From assembly GCF_030253575.1 (NCBI RefSeq), contig NC_080561.1, positions 4,269,001 to 4,333,000 on the forward strand: a DNA stretch of 64,000 nucleotides, read 5' to 3'. This DNA is from Rhododendron vialii (taxonomy: Eukaryota > Streptophyta > Magnoliopsida > Ericales > Ericaceae). Below are positions 35,401-47,790 of this stretch, one piece after another (position 1 is the first letter of the stretch; every line of letters begins with the position of its first letter). Below the pieces are notes generated by a model. It ran no database searches, was not told the DNA's origin, and saw only the letters and a program-made list of their open reading frames with translations. Position numbers and translations under genes: made by a program.

Positions 35401-37427
35401 CAAGGGAAACACATCTGCATGAAGCCAAATAGATCAAGGGGAAAATACACACAACTCAATGACTCTTAACTCTTTTAAGCTCGTAATCTGCCTTGTTTCC
35501 ACTTCTAATCAAGCATCAAAGTGTCCGGACAATACTCAATTAGTTGCCTGTGTGGTACCAAATTCATAGGTTTCATTCCATATCTAGGAGCTCATGCCAG
35601 AACTACCGCTGTTGACAAATGAGGCCAGAAATGTCCTCTCACATCTTTCCTCCTGCAATTTCTCCGGTAACCGGTTTTCAGAGGAACACAATACATATCC
35701 AAATTCAGTCATTTTCTAATTTTTCATCAATCAAATGGAGCATGAAGAACAATCTCCAATATTCACTGAACCAACACTCAATAAATCATCTCATTTTACG
35801 TTTTTGCTATTAAATTTTCCGAGCTAGCAAGCAAACAAAACAAATTCAACTCCAGAAACTACACCCTACAAGCACAATGACATAAGCTCGCGAACAAACA
35901 AACACGCACTTACCGGTGGATTGCGAGAAGGGAGGAGAAAAGAAAGCATTTTTATTCCGCACCAAATCGCAAACATGGACCAATGAACAAAAAATTGGTG
36001 AGAAATAAAAATGGACCGATAGAAACTCGTACTTCCCTTTAGTTTTCACAGCTCTAAGAGTGAAAGAGTTCACCTACCTTTCTTTTCAATATCTCACCAA
36101 ATTTACACCAAAAAATGGACCAATGGTACCAAAAAATGGTCCGCAATAAAAATGGACCAAAGAAAGCCCCCTTTTTTCTTTCTTTTTTTCCTAAACCTCA
36201 CCATTTCACAACTCTTAAGTAAAAGAATTCACCTTTCTTTTCAATTTCTCACCAAATTACACCAAAAAATGGACTGACAGTACCAAGAAATGGTTGCCAA
36301 CAAAAAAAAAAAAAAAACCAAGAAAGATAGTAGCAAGAAATGGTGAGGTAAAAATGGACCCACAAAAACTCCTATTTTCTATTTGTTTTTCATCACATCT
36401 CACCATTCCTCACCTCTTAAGTGCAAGAGTTCACCTTTCTTTTCAATTTCTCAAAACCTAAAGGGCCTCTACGAAAACGTACACAATCGCATGCATGTAT
36501 AAGATGAGATTTATTGTGTTCGCTTTGGGTCTCTAGAACGGAAATGGGATTACTATAGTGCGGCATCCGAGCCATCCATCTCGGCGATCAATGGTTGCAG
36601 ATATGTTACCTCCTACCGGTAAGAAGTTAACTCTTAACGGGTAAGAGTGCTTTGGCGAATTGATAGTCCGGATGGTGCACTACACGTTTGTAGTGACCTG
36701 CTCAGACTTCTTGGTAACAACTGAACAAAGGGTGAGGTTCAAAACGAGTTTCATCATAATTGTACCGCGATTTAATGCCTCTTCCCGATCAGGATGTTGC
36801 CGACACTATCTGATTGAAGATTTACAAGTTTATCTTCGTGAGATGAAGCAGTTTATCAATGTGGACTCGGAGTCCCTTGATGACCCCAAAGATACAAGGC
36901 CACAGGGGATCCCTCTAGAACCAACCCCTCTCCGCGGGTCCCAAATAATTTTTTCCCCAATTATTACCCTCATTTCTCTTATCTATCTATCTCCACTGAT
37001 TACCCCAAAAACATCCAACAAAACCCAATCCAAACCAAACCAAACAGAGTTTAAGGTATCAGATTCAAACTATCAACCCTTTGGGCCTGTATCCATACAG
37101 GAACTTTGCTCGGGCTTTAATCGAGTCCCGCTACTAGACTGTGGGATTGGTCTTCTTCAGATTAGTCATATCAGAAGAAAAAAAAGGAAAAAGAGAAAAA
37201 GAAGGGATTTTTGGAACCAAAACCTGATCAATTTCGTCCCACCATCTGAACTCTGCCTGAATCTTGTTCCTGAAAACGTTGTACAAGAGGGTCGGGTAAA
37301 ACAAAATCCGAGCCCCGGCTCCGACGATCGCTCTCTTTGCGTCGACTTTAACAATCTGTCGATCTTGACTGTAACAACTCCTCCCGTCCGATTCGACGGC
37401 GTCGTCCAACAACTCCTCGATCTTCAT
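32437..37427 (-). CDS. PTPMT1: PTPMT1-like phosphatidylglycerophosphate phosphatase
   Basis: Six exons join without phase conflict: 37427-37224, 34609-34487, 33844-33751, 33652-33570, 33463-33374 and 32727-32437, giving 294 residues. All introns have GT-AG ends. Exon 1 reads VDAKRAIVGAGARILFYPTL and RWWDEID, exon 2 LLGAVPFPKDVPRL and TLNEPYETLV, exon 3 HGIDHLVIPTRDYLFAPS, and exon 4 TTYVHCKAGRGRSTTIV, the Cys-X5-Arg loop of dual-specificity phosphatases. Exon 5 reads VRSRRPRVLLAPSQW. Plant PTPMT1 dephosphorylates phosphatidylglycerophosphate in mitochondria and other membranes, a step towards phosphatidylglycerol and cardiolipin. The start is the first ATG in the conserved frame. Length is somewhat below the roughly 340 residues I recall for an Arabidopsis homologue. 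Intron 1 is 2.6 kb. The 3' end is block A3, so its last exon has two further copies at 1503 and 19403. Confidence 0.9.
35985..36470. repeat. Degenerate tandem repeat in PTPMT1 intron 1
   Basis: About three units of 160-200 bp, each with TTCACCTTTCTTTTCAATTT and ACACCAAAAAATGGAC, start near 36068, 36229 and 36431, with partial units before. Spacing is irregular. It has no coding potential and lies inside intron 1 of the minus-strand PTPMT1-like gene. Confidence 0.65.
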
Positions 37428-37785
37428 CTCACAGATCGCAAACGGAATTCCAACAGAATCAAAACCCTAACCCCGACAAATCGCCGACTTTAAAAATCCG
37501 ATGAATTTGAGTGGGTGACAAAATGGAACAACCCTAAGTGGGGGTGCGGAATGGGAGTGGATTATGCAATTGGGAATTGAAATCCGGCATCTCGTATGGT
37601 TGATTATTCGGAGAGAAATGGGCAATTTGGTGATGTGATTATCAACAGTTTTGTCGAGGAGAGAGGAGAGAGAGAGTGGGAGGGAGGTTTGTTCTTGATG
37701 CGTTGGAGTAGGGAAGGTGAAGTCAAACACATGCGTGGAACACACCCTTCTTTTTGCTATCTCCAGTCTACACACCTTGTAAATA

Positions 37786-38010
37786 GGAAAATGTTAAAAC
37801 TATGGGCTCGGATACAATATGAACGGTTCGGATTATAACAATAAACGCATAGTAAAGTCCATAATGGGCGGTGGTGGAAACAGTAGACCCCTTGTTTAAA
37901 GGAAAATGTTAAAACTATGGGTTCGGATACAAGATAAACTATTCAAATTATAATAATAAACACATAGTGGAGTCCACAATGGGCGGCAGAGTGTTTCCAC
38001 CGCCAGTGTA
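37786..38010. repeat. 115-bp tandem duplication
   Basis: GGAAAATGTTAAAACTATGG begins at 37786 and again at 37901. The rest of the unit, including ATGGGCGG, also matches. It lies upstream of the PTPMT1 start and may belong to its promoter region. Confidence 0.75.
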
Positions 38011-38021
38011 AAGAATTTAAT

Positions 38022-38125
38022 CTCCTCCAAAATTTACTGTCGGCACTCAAAAATTGGAGTGTCAATAGAAATTAATTTTTGACACTCTCTTTGTTGGAGT
38101 GCCGACAGTAATTTTTGAAGCGCCC
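38022..38125. repeat. Small inverted repeat
   Basis: TTACTGTCGGCACTC on the left is matched by GAGTGCCGACAGTAA on the right, about 50 bp apart. It looks like a short MITE-like hairpin. No target duplication was identified. Confidence 0.6.
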
Positions 38126-38347
38126 AAAATCGATATTCAAATGTAAACAACAACACGGTTGAGGATAATTAGAATAGGTGTATCAATATTGAGAATATTG
38201 AACATTGAACGTATTGATGTATGTAAAAGTGTACAAGTATTCGTGAGATGGGTATTAAAATCCGAAATGATTTTGACATTATTTGCATATTATCTATCGC
38301 ATGCTATGTTTTTCTTTTTAAAAAATGGCATGATATGTGAGTGTTAG

Positions 38348-38585
38348 ACTCCGTTTCGGAACGTAAAATAAGTACTTATTTTTTAAGAAGATAATTTCAA
38401 GCTCAAAAATAATGTGTTTACGCAAATAATTTTTCTACTAATATGGATCTTGTTTAATAGATCTCATTAATATCTTTAATACGGTGGTAAAAAAATTTTA
38501 AAAATATTTTTTATTTACATTATTTTTAAATTTGAAAATGTGAAATAAACTGCTTATTTTTTAAGAAAGTTTCTGAAACGGGGCC
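38348..38585. mobile_element. Short TIR element, MITE-like
   Basis: Imperfect terminal repeats ACTCCGTTTCGGAA and TTCTGAAACGGGGCC are flanked by TTAG on both sides. Inner AT-rich arms (TACTTATTTTTTAAG and partner) are also inverted. No coding capacity. The superfamily is not settled. Confidence 0.6.
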
Positions 38586-38656
38586 TTAGTGAGATCCTTA
38601 TAAATATGCAAAAATTCCACCCCACCTGTAATTTCATAATTGAACCAGCAAAAATA

Positions 38657-38777
38657 CTAGAGGCACGTCACCTAGAGACACATCAACTACACCCCTCTCC
38701 CATACAGGTGGGTCCCGTGGGTTCCACTGGAACGGGACCCACCTGTATGTGAGAGGGGTGTGGTTGATGTGCCTCTA
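38657..38777. repeat. 121-bp near-perfect palindrome
   Basis: CTAGAGGCAC at the left and GTGCCTCTAG at the right frame arms that include CAGGTGGGTCCCGT and ACGGGACCCACCTG, with a central GGGTTCCACTGGA. It would fold into a long hairpin. Likely a foldback MITE; no protein. Confidence 0.8.
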
Positions 38778-38897
38778 GCATCTCTCTTGAACGAGACGGA
38801 GAATTGCGGAATCCGATTTTGTCCACCCTCGCGTTGGTGCTTTCAAGTATAATATAATAATAATAAAAATGGGGAAGGGAAGGGGGGCGGGGGGGGG

Positions 38898-39891
38898 GGA
38901 ACCGAAATGATCTTTGTAGTTTAGTGTTTGTGAAAACTTGGTCTTTGCTGTTTGAATTAACTCGATTTACACTCTGTAGTTTTCATTTTGTTTCAATTTG
39001 GTCCAATTACTAACTATCGTTAGACTCCGTTAACCCCAGACACGAATGGGCCCCTTTTCTAGGGTTAAAACTGTAATCTGTCATTCTCCTGATACAAAAG
39101 GGTTAAAACCGTAATCTGTCATTCTCATCTTACCCTAATATACCTCTGAATCAAAACACAGAGTCTTATTATTCCCTTCTTCATTTTTTTTCACGACTTT
39201 CATTCTCCATTTGTCACCCCCGGGATTTTACCTTCGACCGAAACGTGTCTCGTTTGCTTTCGGGGGAAGGAGTGAGAGGGATTAGGGCTTGAATAAGTGA
39301 TCCGATTCCTATGAATTGCGACGTAGTTCTTGAAAAGAAATAAAAAATGAGGAGTTTTGTGTTCTATAAAAAGGGGTTCGGATATTTTTAAAAAATGTTT
39401 GAATTTTAGAAAATGAAGTGGATTTTATTTTAAAAATGGATCGAGCTTTCATCAAGTTACCTACATATCTCCGGGTAAAGGAGAATCAAGTCCGGACAGA
39501 GTTCGGGCCACAAAAGGGGTTTAGAAAAAAACTTAGAGTCTTCACCGAGTATAGAGTTTAGATGTGCCTGATCACCTCTTGAATATCGGAAGAATAATTC
39601 AAGTATTTTAGAGAAAAGAACACGGGCCAGAGAATCCGATTTTTAGAAAAAAGTGACTGTTTTGCTTTTTAGGAAAATGCTTTAGGTCTGCGAGGTTAGA
39701 GAAAAAAGGTTCGGTAATTCACTAGAAAATGGACCAATTTGTGTCTAAGGTTAACGACGGCTAACGGCAGTTAGTAATTGGACCAAGTTGGAACAAAATG
39801 AAAATTACAAAGTGTAAATCGAGCCAATTCAAACTGCAGTGACCAAGTTGACACAAATATTAAACTACATGGACCATTTCGGGTTTTTTCC
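38898..39891. mobile_element. Long-TIR transposon, about 1 kb
   Basis: Left 38898-39036 and right 39749-39891 are inverted copies of about 140 bp. The left reads ACCGAAATGATC, then TTACACTCTGTAGTTTTC and GGTCCAATTAC, and the right is its complement. Long TIRs suggest a Mutator-like non-autonomous element. A clear 9-bp target duplication is hidden by the G- and A-rich flanks. The interior has no transposase. Confidence 0.75.
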
Positions 39892-40389
39892 AAAAAAAAA
39901 ATTTGGAAGTACAGTAATACGGGATCCACTTATTTTTTAGAAAATTATCCCTTTGCAACACAAGGAGTGAAAGACGTGGTATCGCTCTCCTGAGAATCAG
40001 AACAAATTTTTTGGCCAACTTTGCTACAGAAACTGACAAGGAGCATCGACGGTTACACTGGCTCACTCCGAGTCCCGTACAAATGCCCTTTTTTGGCGTG
40101 CATTTGGTCCGATGAAAAAACACTTTGTGATTGAGATTCGAAGTTCTTTCGAGAGCATAAATTAAAGATTAATAATGGTGATGGAGTTACATTACAAGGG
40201 AGTTATCACTATGATTAAACTTGGTTGGACATACCAATTACAAGAAGCTAATAGAAGGGAGGATAACGTTCACTCTTATTCAGTGAAGGTGAACAAAATC
40301 GAACTCAAACTAGGGACTGAAAGGTATTGTTAATCCATCTGTGACAGCTCTTCTCAAATCTCTTAATAACAACTGAAATAGTTTATTGA

Positions 40390-40755
40390 GATGCTACATA
40401 CACTACCATCTATCTACTACATCTTTTTTGGAGCTCATTCTGGGTCTCAAAAAAATACAGAAAAATGTCCATAAATTTTAGAATAATATTGTATGGAGCC
40501 TTGTAAAAAATCAGCTCCAACGGATATCGGTAAATATTATTTCTTGATTTGTAGGGGTGAAATAGCTCAACTGTACAGTTTCGCCCTTACGAATCAAGAA
40601 ATAATACTTATCGATATTTGTTGGTGTTAATTTTTTACAGGGCTCCATAATATATTATTTTAAAATTTATGAACATTTTTCTGTATTTTTTTGGGACCCA
40701 AGGTGGGCCCTATAAAAAATGTAGTGGATAGTGTAGTAGTTGGATGTAGTGTACC
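40390..40755. mobile_element. Foldback element, about 366 bp
   Basis: Arms 40390-40550 and 40585-40755 are inverted copies, including AAAAAAATACAGAAAAATGT with its complement and AAATATTATTTCTTGATT with its complement. The short loop holds TAGCTCAACTGTACA. No coding capacity. Confidence 0.75.
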
Positions 40756-40793
40756 TAGACTTATTGTTTTTAAAAATAATCAAGAACATCATT

Positions 40794-42720
40794 GATGTTT
40801 AAAAACTCAATGTACGATGTCTTCACATTTGTTCGGAAACAAATAATTTTAGCCGTTGAATTGAAAATTCTTTTCTTTTAGGATAAATATGATGCAATCA
40901 TGCACCGATTGATATCCAATAAATATAATACTGATACGGCTGATGTGTCCATCAGCTCTACGAATGAATTGTTCCAATCGTTGAAGCATGGTCCCTAAAA
41001 GTAGTTGTTGTCTTCCATAATAATGTCAAACCTATTAATCTTCTCTATGTAAGCTGATATGCAACAACGGACGGAGTTATAATTAATCGATGGTGGGATT
41101 AAGTACTAATTATTGTACGTATACCAACTGCAAAATGGTTCTAACACTGTAATAGTTAACGATATTCAAGGGTGAAATTAACATAAACGAGACGACAGGC
41201 ATGTAATATGAGTGAAGAAAGAGGTTTGGGTTTTGATTGTGACCAAAGGAATAGAAAAAGAAAGATGCAAAAGGTAAGAGTGAAAAAAATAAAATTATGA
41301 TAGTAATTTGGTGAAGAATCCATCACAATCCAAAGTTTCATACAGTTAACCTAGTGGAGGAATTAACTGGGAATCAGGAAATGCTCTTATTCATGGAGGG
41401 AGGAATCTAATGCCTAGCTAATTAAGTCTTTTGTATTTAATAAGATAAGAGAAGTCTAATGGCACAACAAATCGTTAGGTATGTGTGTACACATATATAT
41501 ACACACGCGCACTTATGTACAGAAATTGGGATGGAGAAAGGGATACATGGGTTTGAATCCGAGATTTTTAAGGTGACCTTACAAGGAATAACCATAATTG
41601 ACAACCGCATAATCACTTGCAAATTTGTCGAGAACATCATTGATGTTTAAAAAATCAATGTACGATCTCTTCACATTTGTTCTTAAACAAATAATTTTAC
41701 CCGTTGACTTGAAAACTCTTTTCTCTTTTTAGGAAAAATATGATGCAATCATGCAATTGATATCCGATAAATATAATATTGATGCGGTTGATGTGTCGAT
41801 CAGCTCTACGAATGAATTGTTCCAATCGTTGAATTAGGCGCGATAAAAATCGTCATGGTCCCTAAAAGTAGTTGTTATCTTCCATAATAATGCCAAACCT
41901 ATTAATCTTCTCTATGTAAGCTGATTTGCAACAACGGACGGAGTTATAGTTAATCGATGGTGGGATTAAGTACTAATTAATAATTATTAGAACCGTCAAT
42001 AATTTGTTATGAGGAACACATGGGGCAAGAACTAAAATTTTCAAAAAGTTCTCTAGGCAATCCGATCGAGCAATTTGTATGGGATCGAAAATAATACTAG
42101 TAAAACTCTCAAACTATAGATAGTACTCTAGCAATTATTTAATTTTCAATTTATTGGGGTCACTTGGCAATACATAGATTCGCCCAGGCGTTGATATGTG
42201 TAACGACTAGGCGTTCATACATGTACCAACTGCAAAATGGTTCTAATACTATACTATAATATTTAAGGGTGAAATTAACATAAACGAGACGACAGGCATG
42301 CAATATGAGCGAAGAAAGAGGTTTGGGTTTTGATTGAGACCAAAGAAATAGTAAAGATGCAAAAGTTAAGAGTGAAAAAAATAAAATTATACTAGTAATT
42401 TAGTGAAGAATCCATCACAATCCAAAGTTTCATACAGTTAACCTAGTGGGGGAATTAACTGGGAATCAAGAAATGCTCTTATTCATGGAGGGAGGAATCT
42501 AATGCCTAGCTAATTAAGCCTTTTGTATTTAATAAGATAAGAGAAGTCTAATGGCACAATAAATCGTTAGGTTTGTGTTATACACACACTTATGTATGGA
42601 AATTGGGATGGAGAGAGGGATACATGGATTTGAATCCGAGACTTAATTTTAAGGTGACCTTACAAGGAATAGACAAAATTGACAACCGCATAATCACTTA
42701 CACATTTGTCGACGCATGTC
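40794..42720. repeat. 0.9-kb direct tandem duplication
   Basis: Unit 1 begins GAACATCATTGATG at 40794 and unit 2 at 41632. Both continue through AATATGATGCAATCATGC, GTTGTTCCAATCG-type text and the CTTGCACAATAAATCG-type end. Unit 2 holds about 220 bp more (around 41975-42215). I see no gene; short frames near 41459 and 42573 are conserved only because the DNA is duplicated. Confidence 0.8.
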
Positions 42721-43807
42721 CGTATATACATACAATGTTTTACTATAAAATAGAGGTTGAAGTTGCGCCTTGTATTTTAGGATTGCAAAGGCATGAGAGG
42801 TAGAGTGTGAGTTCGAACTATTTAAAATAAATAAGATTCTCCGCGAAATATTTAAAGTAAAACTCGAGTTTAGTGTAACACTGAAATTTTACATTTTTAG
42901 CTCATAAAAAAAACATCTCGAAGTACTTTCATAAGGAAAAAGCTATATAGCTGATCTATACATTGATTGACAATGAAAATTGGCATCATCAGATAAGACT
43001 TGAGGACATAGTGGTTTCATTTATTCAAGAGTGTGATGTGAATCAACCTGCCCCACCAAATCCGAAGGATTTGGCCAAGTGAAAATAAAAAAATTAATAA
43101 ATCGTCGTCTTTCATGAGGTCGCATGTCCGAATTTTAGAAAGATCAAAACATTCCAAATCTTGGAGTACCCATTCAAGAATTTGTCCGATCGTTAACTTT
43201 ACGAATTAGTACGGCTTCCGGAATTAATCGAAGTGGACGCAAAATAGCCGGGATATCTGGTTTTAAGAAAAAGAATCAACCTGGCCATTTGGGTTGTTCA
43301 CACACAACATATAGATATAGGCAGTTTTCTGATGATGACAGCCAAATAAATAAAGTTGGTCGGATGCTAACTTCACTTTGGGGACTTGTTCGAAAAGAAC
43401 CCTTTCCAAGTTACCCACATTCCATTGGTTCCTTTAGTTAGGTGACTTCTTTGGAAGTCTTTAATTAGTTGAAACAGTGTCCTATCTTCGAACTTAAGGC
43501 ATGAGAAAAATGACAAATATACGACCGGACGGACTGCGGACTGGTTGGTCGCTCATCATGAAATGGTAATTGAGTATTTTTCAGTCCTGTCACCTATAAA
43601 GCACCAACACTCTTAGAGGTCAGCGTGTTCACAACACATCTGAAACACAACAAAAAAAAAACCATATTGGAAACGTACAGGGACAAGTGTAGGAACACGG
43701 CAGGAGTTAGATATGCAATTTAAAAAAAAAAATTGAGCGAAAAATATGTACTATTGATGCTTGCTACTTTTACATGTAATTATGTTTCTATTGGTATAAA
43801 ATAAATA
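42721..43807. other. Intergenic, nothing recognised
   Basis: AT-rich sequence without a convincing open frame, RNA gene or repeat structure. Confidence 0.5.
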
Positions 43808-44089
43808 CTCCCTCCGTCTCATTTTTAATGTCCAGTATTCTATTTTGGACTGTTCCTTAATAAGTGTTCATTTTGTAAAGTTAATAGGTAAAAATGGTTA
43901 CATTTCTCATTTTGCCCCTAAAACTAGATTCCATTTTGAAAAGTTAGTGAGTAAAAGTGTAATAATAATATCTTCATAGAGGATAAGTAGGGGAAATGAA
44001 GGTAAAAGTTGATGTGAAATGTGTAATGATGATTTTTTTTTAATAAGTTGGAGTTACGAAGTGGGACACTTAAAAAAGAACGAAGGAAG
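43808..44089. mobile_element. Stowaway-like MITE, degenerate
   Basis: It begins CTCCCTCCGTCTC and ends GAACGAAGGAAG, with TA on each side (43806-43807, 44090-44091). The right terminus has decayed from the GGAGGGAG consensus. It is related to, but diverged from, the element at 5749. Confidence 0.75.
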
Positions 44090-46062
44090 TATTATTATTT
44101 CTTAAATGTCCCTGTTCTCATTTTTGTAGAAACTCCGTGTTTCGTTTCCGTGTTCGTATTCGTGCTACATAGTCCGCCCGACAACTTCTCGATTTTTCCA
44201 ACTTGATTCCCGCCCTAACAAAAATGGGGACGGAGGTAAAGTATAATAAATCCGACCCCGCCTGGCCCCGCCCCCTGTCATCCCTTTCCTTAGTTGGGTC
44301 CGTCAGTGTGACCACATGTTTTTATTGATATGTCCCTATTCCTAGCAAGGGATCCTCACAGAATATGCTGATTGACTCTCAAAGCACAATCCCTGAAAGC
44401 GTAGACTCAACTACTACAAGTAGATCAATTCTAGATTTTGTAATTGTTTTCCAAAATCCCACAACCTCTTATTGGCTCCGGAAATGGGACTGGGGCTGAG
44501 CAATCAGCAATGCTTAATTTTACCGTCCAAAATTATTTTGAACGGTTTGAAATTTAGAACAACTCCTACATAGAAGAGTTGAACTCTTCTCTGTAAGAGT
44601 TCTTTTAAAATCCGGATCATTGATTGTTGAAACGGACGGTAAGATTGAACGCTGCTGAATTCTGAATGTTGCTGTCCAGCAGCCCCCAAGTCCCCGGAAA
44701 TGGTCCTAAAACTTCCAACCCTATTGGTCGGTATTGGTGTAAATTATTTCTTCAGTCACATCACATGAAAATCGTATTATCGTTGCAGCCAAATATTTGA
44801 TTGTTAATAGGACTAGTGATTATCAATGTGACCCATCAGTAATCAACTTGCCGAAATTTACCAACTAATTAATAAAATTTGGTGGTTCAAGGAAAATGTT
44901 TCTTGGTAGTTTACATATAGTATATTTTAGTAGGACCCCGACTCCTAAGAAGTCTAAAACCACACTATGAGAAGCAGTCGCATTTTGGCAGTTCCATTTT
45001 GAAATGGTTAAGAAAACTTATAATTGGACGCCCAGATTGCCTTTAATTGGGAACACCACAAGTGGGCGGTGAAGTTGGCCTCTCATAATCAGTTAAGATG
45101 TATGTAAGCTAGCCAGACACCTGAGTTAAAAAAAAAACTCTACATCGATAGTCCAAAGAAGCCAAATTATTCATATGTTTGTTACACAAAACCATTAGCC
45201 GTTCTGATGAGCCTGGTACAAATCCGTAGCCTAACATTGTCTTCAACCAGTGGCGGATGCTTGGGGGAGCACGGCCCCTACTGAAATTTTCAATAATTTA
45301 TGTTTTACCCCAAATTATAAAGGCAATTATAATTCGTATCAAAATTTATACACAAAATTGTCTTCAACAAATTCGTAGCCTAATATTGTCTTCAACACAG
45401 TAAAACCGCACCGGGACTCTTGGGACTCCCTCCATAGACCCTACAGTTCCTCTTGAGCCAAATGTGATACACCCCTGCAGCTATAGCTTGAATATATAAT
45501 AGTAAGTCTTTGAATGTTTTTTTCCCTCTGCAATAACCCATTGCCCAGTTCAGATCAACATACCAATTCCCAGCTCGCCTCTGAACCTGGAACTTGCGTA
45601 GATTGGTCTCCCAAATCTGTCTAGAGTAGTTGCATTCGAAGAATTAATGCAAGGCAGTTTCATCCTGCTGTGAGCAAAGGACACTGAGACTCAACAGACA
45701 TGCCCCACCTCCCAAGCTTTTCTGTAGTTATATATAGACAGCTTCTTTAAACAAGCTAACCAGAACTGAAAGCTCACCTGAGGACATTTTCTGAGAACCA
45801 CCCTAGAGTTCCACTGCACTTTGTAACTTCTGGTTCTTACGGCCTCCATGTCCATGTGTGATACTATAGAAAAGCACTTTAGGGAATATGGACACCAAAA
45901 AGTTTACCCCCACGGCCCCACCACTCTGTTTCACTGCTCCCCACCGCTCTCATTCTCACAGTCCAAAAGTGTTTTGGACGGTCCGGATTTTAGAAGACTC
46001 TTCCAGAAAAGAGTTTTAAAATCCGGACGGACCATTGATTGCCGAGACAGACGGTGAGATTG
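44090..46062. other. Intergenic with dispersed repeat pieces
   Basis: No gene seen. A motif combining TAAAATCCGGA, CATTGATTG and ACGGT(G/A)AGATTGA occurs at 44605-44650 and 46015-46065. Each has a short hairpin (AAGAGTT with AACTCTT), which suggests a shared short element. A CAGTGGCGGATG start near 45249 recalls a decayed hAT-like end. Neither is certain. Confidence 0.4.
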
Positions 46063-46350
46063 AGCGCTGTGGTGGAGGAAGCGGTGAAATAGCGCGGCAG
46101 GGTAGCACCGCTGCATGGACACAACACAAAAGTCAACACAATTTCCTTACCATCAATGGTCCAAGAAATGAAGAAATCACAGATGACACTAGCCGCCGCC
46201 GCCCCCAGCGCTGTGGTGGGGGAAGCGGTGAAATAGCGCGGCAGGGTAGCACCGCTGCATGGACACAACACAAAAGTCAACACAATTTCCTTACCATCAA
46301 TGGTCCAAGAAATGAAGAAATCACAGATGACACCAACCGCCGCCCCCCCC
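46063..46350. repeat. 144-bp tandem duplication
   Basis: AGCGCTGTGGTGG starts at 46063 and 46207. The two units are nearly identical across TGAAATAGCGCGGCAGGG and CACAACACAAAAGTCAAC. 144 is a multiple of three, so open frames pass through both units on both strands, but the translations do not look like a known protein. Confidence 0.85.
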
Positions 46351-47399
46351 CAAGTCAACATTGATGACATTATAATAAAACGGATGGATAATGTTTTGTC
46401 AATCTTTTGTTTATTCTCATTTCTTTTGTGTGTGTGGGATAAGCTAGTTTATTGAATAGAAAGGCCTTAAATGAACAGTACAGAGTCAAGGCAAGGCCCT
46501 AGCACTCAACTTGAGTGACTCAAGCCAGCCAAACCTGCCAACTCCACAAAAGCTACTCACAGAGAGAGATCAGACACAGCCCAAGGAACAAAACAAAACA
46601 CCAGACAACAACGAAAAAGGCTTATTCTTGAGAGATCGCAAGGTCAAATTTTACGGAGGCCAAATATCTTGAATTTTGGTGCCATTGGAGGTCAGCCCAA
46701 TTGTTAACTTTGTTGGTGCAAAAACTGGAACCTTCAAAATCTGGAGCTTTCTGCAACTTGAACAATCTGATGGAAACCGCTTCGAGTCACGTTACGACGT
46801 CGCTTTCCGAAAACAATATTTGCCCCCACCAATTGGTGTGCACCGGGTTACAGCGAATCTGTTCTGAGGATAAAACGAAGCCCGATCAATGATCTTCTAC
46901 CTGCATCTGCACAAATGAAGGACAGACAGAATACCGAGCCTAAGAGAATCAATTGAACCAAGGACTGTTAATTCCGTTTTTGCAGAATAACGAAATAACA
47001 GCGCAAAAAACAACAAGTCAGAGAGAGGGAGAGTTTCTGGATATTTTTTGGTGTGTCGAATGACTTAACCAATGGCCTATTTATAGACTTATAGGCACCC
47101 TTACTTGAAAGGTTGTGTCTTTAGTAAACACGCATTAGAAAAGGGTATGTCATAATTAATCAATAGAAAGGATCATACCTTTTAGTAGACACCTTTTAGT
47201 AGACACCCTTTCAAGAAAATAATTAATTAGGAAGAGTCATGCCTCTTGGAGGCACCCCCATGTATCACATTCATTCTTAACAATCACACCACATTCTAAT
47301 AATCACACTCTAAGTTAATAGGTGTTATAACTATTCACATAAAGACATACCTCATGTGAAAAGGTGTCGCACATTTTCACAAATAACCTCCCGCAATCT
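46351..47399. other. Intergenic, no gene recognised
   Basis: A 63-residue plus-strand frame at 46676-46867 is not recognised and has no splice or promoter support. Short TTTTAGTAGACACC repeats occur near 47180-47210. Confidence 0.45.
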
Positions 47400-47790
47400 T
47401 TTTATTTTGAGAAATCTCCAACAAACTTCCGGTTCCGGAACTAATCGAGCTGGTCCATGTACCGGTTTATTGAAAAGTAAAAAACAAAGCCCGCACAAAA
47501 AGAAACGAACACACCCGAGAAAACAGAACAAAATCCACCAAATTCGAGGCCAACCCAGGCTCCAAAAACAGATTAAGCCTGATGGCCTCCACAATTTTGG
47601 CCTCAGCATTCTATTCTGTGGCGCGTCCTTAATTGATCTCCAATTGCTCATTCTTTGCTCTGATGGCCTCCACAATTTTGGCCTCAGCATCCATGGCCTT
47701 GTGCTGAAAAACCTTCTGATTTCTTTTCCCCCAAAGATACGGTATATAGCAGCCAAAAACAATTCTTTGTTGGTGGGATTGAGATGAATG
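47400..47790 (-). mobile_element. LINE 3' remnant
   Basis: On the minus strand a frame reads YLWGKRNQKVFQHKAMDAEA and IVEAIRAKNEQLEIN, which resembles the zinc-binding end of plant LINE reverse-transcriptase polyproteins (the usual IWGERNxRIF pattern). A 29-bp piece (GATGGCCTCCACAATTTTGG plus a few bases) is present twice, at 47580 and 47663, and other frames are broken. A decayed fragment; direction inferred from the frame. Confidence 0.5.

Noticed and set aside
36660-37493. 277-residue plus-strand open frame
   Set aside because: It lies antisense to exon 1 and the 5' flank of the PTPMT1-like gene. Its translation is low-complexity and without domains; the minus-strand exon explains the conservation.
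46676-46892. Two overlapping 63-residue plus-strand frames
   Set aside because: Overlapping frames, no motif and no splice or promoter support.
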